A stretch of DNA of 64,000 nucleotides from the NCBI GenBank assembly GCA_030512295.1, contig JAULSR010000002.1:3782001-3846000 (forward strand). Reading direction: 5' to 3'. The notes under the pieces were generated by a model, which was not told the DNA's origin, searched no databases, and worked only from the letters and a program-made list of their open reading frames with translations. The stretch's first letter is position 1, and each line of letters opens with the position of its first letter. A program made the position numbers and the translations under genes. Origin of the DNA: Bombardia bombarda. Its lineage: Eukaryota > Ascomycota > Sordariomycetes > Sordariales > Lasiosphaeriaceae. Shown here piece by piece: positions 57,982 to 64,000 of the stretch.

Positions 57982-59225
57982 CTCTGAATAGGTGAATTGC
58001 GCATAGACAAACTTCCTTCTTGGGCTTGTTGAATATATGTATAACTTGATAAGTCAGCATTGATGCCACTAAAAATATCCATCTTCTTCGATGGCTGCTT
58101 GGCCCTGGTCATTGTATTGTCCTGGGTCAAGACTAAGAAGTCGTTGGCGTAAATGCCTAGCTTCACTAAGAGAGCATCTATGTACTTCTCCTTCTTGACT
58201 TCCTTCACAGCTTTGGGCAGATCTACCCTATCAGCTATGGCCGAAGCAAGGTCACTAAGCTCGTTTGCGGTGAAACTGACCGGTATGCCTCGAACTGTCA
58301 ATCTGATTGACTGGGAAGTCGAGATTAGGTGGTTTTGTCAGCGATGGTCTGCCTCCAAGTAGAATGGGATAGAGCTTACCGGTGGGGTATATCAATGATA
58401 ACGTGGCTAACAACCTTTTCGGTTTCGGTTTCGGGCTCGAGCTTGTGCGCCTGGAGAGCTGAATGAATTGACTGGTGAAGGTGGCTGGAAGGATAGGGCT
58501 TGCTTGACTTTGAGATAGCTTGTGTGAGGATTGTAGTCATCCGAATCCCAGCCAACATTCAGCACCACTTGGAAGACGTCCGGGGTGAAGGAATTGGTCA
58601 TCATTCGGCAGATTCTGATTCGCGTAATACGCCACACATTCCACTGGGTGGTTGTAGGATCAGCAGGTGCAGCGACATCTTCGTCGATGAATTGAGTCAG
58701 CTAGTTCATGTAAGAGTCCTACGAGAGCTTCCTTCAGCGCCTTGTGCTTCACATCGACACTGGTTTTGGAGAGTTCCGAGGTAGTGGCAAGACGAGAATT
58801 TGTGCTTCCGATTTAAGAACAACACAGGAGGAGAAAGATGATGCAGCCAGCCAGGAATGTCATCCCGATGTTGCGCTCCTGGTTTCCGGCTTCCGCCCAG
58901 CCTAGACTTTGGCCTTTGACAAGTCTGGTGGTATAGCTGGCATGAACTGAAAACTCATCGGCACATCCTGCGACATGCTGATCTTGACGTCGCCGTGGTC
59001 AATCAAGACGTATTTGCCTGCCATTAAACCTTGGTGTCAGTGAAAGATACATGTAGAGAGATCGGAGTATTTGTGACCCTTCACTCACCATTGTCGTAGG
59101 CCACGTTGAGATCCTTGATGTCAGCATGAATCCTTTTGCATTTTGATCCAGATATTCCAGATCGTTTGATGTTCTTCCTCGGTGTACTAGGAGGAACTGC
59201 CTCTCTCTTGGAGACGCCATTCCAT
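57867..59225 (-). pseudogene. Fragmented unknown gene, stops and frame changes
   Basis: Protein-like segments run in order along the minus strand. From 59225, in two competing frames, there is a segment with KRIHADIKDLNVAYDN, joined over a GTGAGT...CAG intron (about 59090-59023) to KYVLIDHGDVKISM. Another frame gives NIGMTFLAGCIIFLLLCC, a membrane segment. Then come an exon-like stretch FTPDVFQVVLNVGWDSDDY and a final piece SIRLTVRGIPVSFTANELSDL ending at 57867. They cannot be joined without frame changes or passing TAG/TGA codons. HADIKDLN...VLIDHGD weakly resembles a kinase catalytic and metal-binding loop. Family not identified. Confidence 0.4.
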
Positions 59226-59714
59226 CATGACCGTCTGTCCTTCCAGCTCCACTCTCGCTGTGCAGTTGATTGAGCAGCTGAAAGTGATGAGGGAGACGCT
59301 GTCACGTCGTCGCTAATTTTTTCTTCAGTTCTACGTAAGAACAAGACGATGGAATTATCACTTTTCGTGTCTTCAGCCAGCCTCAGTTGTTTTTTCATGG
59401 ATATTGGATAAAGGAGTCCATGTCGTTTTCCGGGATGGCGTGTGGAGTGCAGGCGCTAAGGCAAGCCCCTATGCAAGGGACAAGGCCATTGATCCAGCCC
59501 TCGATAGCGGCTCGCAGCAGCTGCCCACACTCAATATTAGCGCCTCGACGCTAACTTCCCGTTGGGTCCAGACTCACCATCACTTTTCTAGCCATACCCC
59601 TCCGTGTTTGTATCCGGTTCTCCATGTCTTCCACTTTACTGGAGCACATATTTTCGGTTCACTGCCGCCTTGTCACAGACTCTACTCGTCAGTCCAAACC
59701 ACCAGATCAGCAAC
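57982..59714. other. Region occupied by the gene remnant and lectin-gene leader
   Basis: Apart from the remnant above, 59226-59714 has no gene. It includes the leader of the coiled-coil/lectin gene. Confidence 0.5.
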
Positions 59715-60879
59715 ATGGCCGTCTCTACAGAGCACGACAGCTACTACAATGGCTCGACAGCTTTATCAATAACCACCATCTTCCCCAACGACCTAAACAG
59801 CAGGGACGAGCTTGCCAAGCGCAGAAAAGAAGCTGCTGCCGCCGCCGCCGCAGCACTCAAAGCCAAGGGCGACGTCTTGTCCCTCGAGGCCCAGCGCGCG
59901 GCTGCCGAGAAAGCAAAGCTTGAAGCCCTCGAAAGCGAGGTGGCCGCTCTCAAAGAAAAGACGCAAGCCCTCCAGGACGAAATAAATATCTATAAGACCA
60001 GAACAGAGACCCTCCAAACCAACCTCAACGACACTAACTACGGGCTCGCCACCGCCGCGAACAACCTGACTGCCGTCAGGCAAGAAAAGCAGGCGGTTGA
60101 CACCGAGCTTGCCCAGACTAGGAGCGCAAAGATCACCGCCGAAATCACATGGCGAAACACCAACGAGGGCCTGCAGCAGCAAATCAGCACCCTCAAGGCC
60201 GACATCTCCCGCGAGTCGGCGCTCAAGCTTGAGCCTGACAACAATCTCCACCCCCAGTTCAACCACAGCGACCAAGAAGTACACATTGTCAACATCAAAG
60301 CCCGAACAGCCATCGACCACGACTCGACCAAGGGTAAGACAATACACCCCCCGCCTCCCACCACTTAACATCCACCTCCACCAGCAAGCTAGGAATAACA
60401 GCTGACATGATACCCAACACATCAGGCGAGGGAACCCACAGCTGGGAGTACCAGTTTGGCAACCGCTTCCAGAAATGGCGCCTGATCAAGGTCAACGCCA
60501 ACGACCCCAAGTCCCCCTGGTTCATCAAGAGCCCCGACTGTGGCCGCTACCTCGAGTTCCGCTCCGGTGATCAAGACACGAACCTTACGGCCGCAGACTG
60601 CCGATTGGACTACGACGGTTCGCGCCAGCAGCAGTGGAATATCGGTGTCTACAGCGGCGGCGCTGTCATGTTTATCAATGTCCGATGGGGCATGGCGATT
60701 GATCTGTTGACTACTGATCAGTGGAAGAATGAGTACGTTACCTGTTTCACCATCTGGGATTTCTGGCCACCTGTCACCCACACGCTGACTGATGTCCTCA
60801 AAACAGTGTCCGACTCCGGTCATACAAGCCAAACTCGGGTGATCCCTGCCAGCGCTTTACACTTTTCATTCGTCAGTAA
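59715..60879 (+). CDS. Coiled-coil protein with R-type (ricin B-like) lectin fold
   Basis: 332-aa protein from exons 59715-60333, 60426-60732 and 60807-60879 (donors GTAAGA and GTACGT, acceptors CAG). Residues about 45-195 form a long coiled coil with an Ala-rich start and heptads of Leu, Glu and Lys. Residues 207-332 look like a beta-trefoil: QKW at 222-224, QQW at 275-277 and QRF at 324-326 are the QxW-type motifs of the ricin B-like fold. There is no signal peptide, so it is probably intracellular. Carbohydrate binding is inferred from the fold, multimerisation from the coil. Only the lectin-like fold is present; no toxic enzymatic domain is seen. The last exon is only 24 codons and completes the third lobe. 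ATG 59715 follows CAGCAAC; upstream in-frame codons to 59604 lack domain features. Confidence 0.77.
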
Positions 60880-61208
60880 AGTGATATATGACTAAGTAAG
60901 GTGGCTAGGAGGTGGACGTCTTGGACTGCTGAACTTATCAGATTCGCTATTGTTTCGGAATTAAATCATGTTGAACACCAAAATCTCTTTGTTACAATCT
61001 TGGGCATTTCTTCAACAGAACCTTTTGTCGGATCTCACTGAGCAGACTGTCGGGCAAGGTGAATATGTTGACGAGACATGGCGAGAAATAGAAACGAGGA
61101 AAAACATATCAGCTAGTTGAGATTATGAACATGACAACGTCTAAAAACAGATAACTATCTCAAATACATCGCCTAGATACAACATCAATCCAAACTCAAG
61201 AACCACCA
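60880..61208. other. Convergent 3' flanks
   Basis: 329 bp between the ends of the lectin gene (+) and the polyQ/polyN gene (-). AT-rich and consistent with two short 3' UTRs. Confidence 0.65.
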
Positions 61209-63132
61209 CTACTTAAACACGGGCCGATAATTTCCATAGCCACCCCTCTGCCCCTGATCCACCTGCTGCTGAGACCACGGCAGCTGTCGCCCACTCGGCA
61301 CAACGTACATCACCTTTCTCCCCTTCTGCAACGGTGACGAGCCTGTCTGCGGTTTTCCATTAATCGACGGCAGCACAAGCTTCTCCCGTGGCTGTTGCTT
61401 GTTGTTGTTGTTGTTGTTGTTGTTGAACTGCTGACCGATGCGACTATCAGTCTGTGAAGGGTCAACCTGCCGCTGGATGACAGACGAGGTGGGCTTGAGC
61501 GACAGATTCTCCGTCAGTCTTCTCGCCGTGTTGTCGGTGGGCTGTTCTTCAATCTGCTGCTGCTGCTGCTGCTGATGCTGGAGACTTGACCTCTGCAGAC
61601 TTTGCTGATGCTGAGGCTGCAACTCCCCAACCAAATCCGGCTCCTGGTCACCCAAGATGATGGACTTGGCCGTGAACGCTTCCGGATTGGTCCTATTCAG
61701 CTCGTCGGTACGCTCGATGGCAATCTTCTGCGCATCCACCATCTGTTTATTCTCAAAGTTGCCAACAATGAAAGATGGGCCGACCTGCTGCTCCGTAGTC
61801 GCCTCAGCCTTCTGCAGAGGGTCAGACGTAGTCTGAGGCTGCTCTGCGGTGATATCCTGAATCGCGATACTGACAACCTGCGGATCTACGTCGCCAGTAG
61901 TCATCTCGCCGTTCTTCAAGTCTTCTAACGCGCTCGCCAAGACGGCTTCGGCACTAGTAGAGCCTTTGCCCTTGAAGAAATTGACGGCCTTGGTCAGCCA
62001 CGAGTCCTTCTTGATGCCACTATTCAGCTTCTTGATGTACTCGAGCTCCGTCTTCATGCGCACATCAATACCGGCATCAGCTTGCTTATTGTCGCGGGCT
62101 GCAACAAGTGTCTCGATGACCTGCATGGCCATGATCTTGGCCGCCTCGGCCTCAGGCTCCTGGATTACAGCGTGCGCCGCGAGTGAGGTGCCTGCGCCGG
62201 CCTTCTTGTCCTTCAGGGGGGCCGTGTGCTTGAGGTGGATCAGCTTCTGCAGATAGAGAGCCACGCCGCGCTCGTGGTAGTCGAGGAATGGGTGCAAGTA
62301 ATGTCCCACAGCTGACTTGAGCACATCAGTGCTGATGATAGCCAGATTGACACCGGCCTCGGCTGCTGCTGAAAATTGGTCTGGGGCAAATTCTGGAAGC
62401 TCCTTGGCAATGTTCTTCGCTAGATCTGCTGTTGGGAGGCCGGTGAAGCGATGCTATTGCGAGCAGACTTGTCAGTTGAGCTTCAACAGGATGGTTGCAA
62501 GGTCTCCTTACTTGGAAGATGCGCGGCGACGAAATACCCTTGGCTACTGACGGATGGTATACAAGCCATCTGTTGATCTTTCCACCACTCCCACTCTGGC
62601 CATACTGGAAACACTCGTTGAGCTGTACAGTAAGCCACGAGCCCTCGCCATGATCGACCGAGGGATTGCCCTCAGCCAGATCCTTGAGATGGTAGCTGCG
62701 CAGTGGCCCTCCGCGATACTGTTCCTCAACGAACTCAGCGGCGATGAAGAGCTTTGTCTCGCCTAAAATGTTCAGGGCACGGTCATGGTCGAATACCACT
62801 CTTGGCTGAGGTTGCTCTTGCTGGCCGTTGGATTTCAGAGTGGACTCGTCGACATAGACGCCCTTTGACTTGAGCTCGTATTCTAGGCGCTCGGCGTTGG
62901 AGAGCGAGTCTATCTGTTTCTTTTCAAGAGCCTTGGTTGTCGATACGTATTTTCCGATGGTTGCACAAGGAGTATCCGGATAGTCCTTCTGTGGCAATGT
63001 GCCCCAGAAACACTTGGCGACATAGTAGATGTTGGTACGCCGGCCTCCGTCCGCCCACTCCACCACAGCCGAACTCTTGGGATTGGATGGAAATGTCACC
63101 CATTGGGTGCTGGTGGGGACACGTTTCGACAT
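61209..63132 (-). CDS. PolyQ/polyN protein of unknown function
   Basis: 621-aa protein from exons 63132-62512 and 62453-61209 (donor GTAAGG, acceptor TAG; 207 and 415 codons). The first 200 residues look folded, with a WADGGRRTNIYYVAKCFWGTLP segment and an LNECFQYG loop. The second exon starts with HRFTGLPTADLAKNIAKELP and contains a predicted helical region to about residue 400. A disordered tail follows, with a polyQ run, a polyN run of eight residues and a basic end (GYGNYRPVFK). No known domain recognised. An upstream in-frame extension to 63177 would need a GTG start, so ATG 63132 is used. Confidence 0.75.
61390..61424 (-). repeat. (GTT)n coding repeat (polyN)
   Basis: Tandem GTT on the plus strand encodes about eight Asn in the preceding gene. 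A CTG-rich polyQ tract lies at 61555-61580. Confidence 0.85.
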
Positions 63133-63682
63133 GGTAAAGCCAGTGCTGATGGTGATGTGAATGCTGCTGGGAAACACAGACTAAAGGGATCTTGTTGCGG
63201 ACCTCTGCTTCGGAGAGACCGGCGGCGAGCTCACTGAGGCAGACGTGTTAAATTCAGGGCACCGCAACACCTGCTTTCAAGTGGATTACAGTCATAGTCG
63301 TTCCCAGAAGTCGAGTGGCAAGTTGAAATCCTAGGTAAGTATGTGATGACTTCAGATGTGGTCAAACTTGGCGCTAGACCGGGTTAAGGACCAGTGCAGT
63401 AGCTCACGCGATCGATCATGAACTGGTGGCTTATGCCCCTGAGCTGAAACTGAATATTCGATAACTCAAAGTCGGTAATTATTGTCCGAAGCAATTGTGT
63501 CTGGACCCGATAGCGCAATCGAACTTGGCATTATTGTTTAGCCGTTCCAAAATAGCATCTGTGGATGAGCTGAGAAAATGAATAGCCCACAGCCCAGCCT
63601 AGATCCGCCACCCCTACAAGCCACCGAACCATTGCCTTGGTCCCGTTCTACCCGCCGTGCATTCCCCACATTTATACAAGCC
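63133..63682. other. Intergenic / promoter
   Basis: Promoter side of the polyQ/polyN gene and 3' flank of the next minus-strand gene. No gene is seen. Confidence 0.6.
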
Positions 63683-64000
63683 TCATGCGCTCAGCAACAA
63701 CCTTGCCGCCGCCGCCAACCGGGGGTCACCCTCGGAGTCGCCGGGAAAATCGCCGATGAGCATATCGAGCGATGGCTGGCTCACAAGACTGACATACTGG
63801 TTTAGTCTTGCATATGGGGCCAGCAAAAGCTGCACCACGAGTCCAGACTGACAGATGTCGGCACATGCATTTAGGGGCAGGGCCTGGCCGTCGCACAGCT
63901 TGAGTTGACGCATTCGCTTCCGCACCTCTTGTGGCAGGTTGGCAACAGTGGCCAAGTATCTGACCGCGGCCTGATTGATGAGCGCCTGCTTCTCGTCGTA
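63683..64000 (-). CDS. C-terminal part of a gene cut by the window edge
   Basis: Open frame from the window end to the stop at 63683, 105 codons. It contains a helical NLPQEVRKRMRQLKLCDGQALPLNACADICQSGLVVQLLLAPYA segment and an Asp/Gly-rich linker. No ATG marks a start inside the window, so it is an internal or last exon. Family not recognised. Confidence 0.5.
   Translation of the reverse strand, partial: YDEKQALINQAAVRYLATVANLPQEVRKRMRQLKLCDGQALPLNACADICQSGLVVQLLLAPYARLNQYVSLVSQPSLDMLIGDFPGDSEGDPRLAAAARLLLSA

Overview
This window looks like chromosomal DNA of a filamentous ascomycete, most likely a Sordariomycete (placement inferred). Protein genes carry short introns (mostly about 50-100 nt) with GT(A/G)NGN donors, CTRAC-type branch sites and YAG acceptors. 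The tRNA-Tyr and elongator tRNA-Met genes contain introns after position 37. The gene set is typical of moulds: a PIR-type GPI wall protein, a MARVEL protein, a HET-like protein, F-box/ankyrin and C2H2 proteins, and a DUF4470 (MYND-associated) relic. There are no operons, no mobile element with recognisable ends and no CRISPR. I re-spliced the genes by hand; the exon sums quoted are divisible by three except where a frameshift is stated.

Layout. 0.2-2.6 kb: a polytopic membrane protein with a serine-rich repeat tail (-). 4.6-5.6 kb: a GC-rich, possibly structured segment followed by tRNA-Tyr and tRNA-Met (+). 5.9-14.3 kb: a two-finger C2H2 protein, a cysteine-rich acidic protein and a secreted alpha-carbonic anhydrase (all -). 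14.3-19.4 kb: a long stretch with no credible gene. 19.4-23.6 kb: a HET-like protein (-) and a polyQ protein (+), divergent from a shared 740-bp promoter region. 24.6 kb: a possible 50-aa membrane microprotein. 26.9-28.9 kb: a GT4 glycosyltransferase (-). 29.9-32.9 kb: a decayed DUF4470 gene with five in-frame stops. 34.1 kb: tRNA-Ser(CGA). 35.0-45.7 kb: a disordered protein, a C2H2 protein, an F-box/ankyrin protein, a U1-type zinc-finger (WBP4-like splicing) protein and the PIR wall protein (all -). 45.7-51.9 kb: another gene-poor stretch. 51.9-55.7 kb: a MARVEL protein and a cysteine-rich protein (-). 56.4-59.2 kb: gene remnants. 59.7-63.1 kb: a coiled-coil/R-type lectin protein (+) converging on a polyQ/polyN protein (-). 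The right edge cuts another minus-strand gene.

The genes do not form a cluster with a shared pathway. The wall protein, carbonic anhydrase, MARVEL and other membrane proteins belong to the cell surface and secretory route; the zinc-finger and splicing proteins belong to the nucleus. Fifteen of the seventeen well-supported protein genes lie on the minus strand.

The most useful results concern sequence integrity. Three otherwise good genes (carbonic anhydrase, C2H2 protein, U1-type zinc-finger protein) each lose frame at a mononucleotide run, in two cases by exactly one missing base. This suggests uncorrected homopolymer errors in the assembly, or several independent young lesions. In contrast, the DUF4470 relic carries four TAG and one TAA in one continuous frame, a pattern consistent with C-to-T change of CAG/CAA codons (RIP-like).
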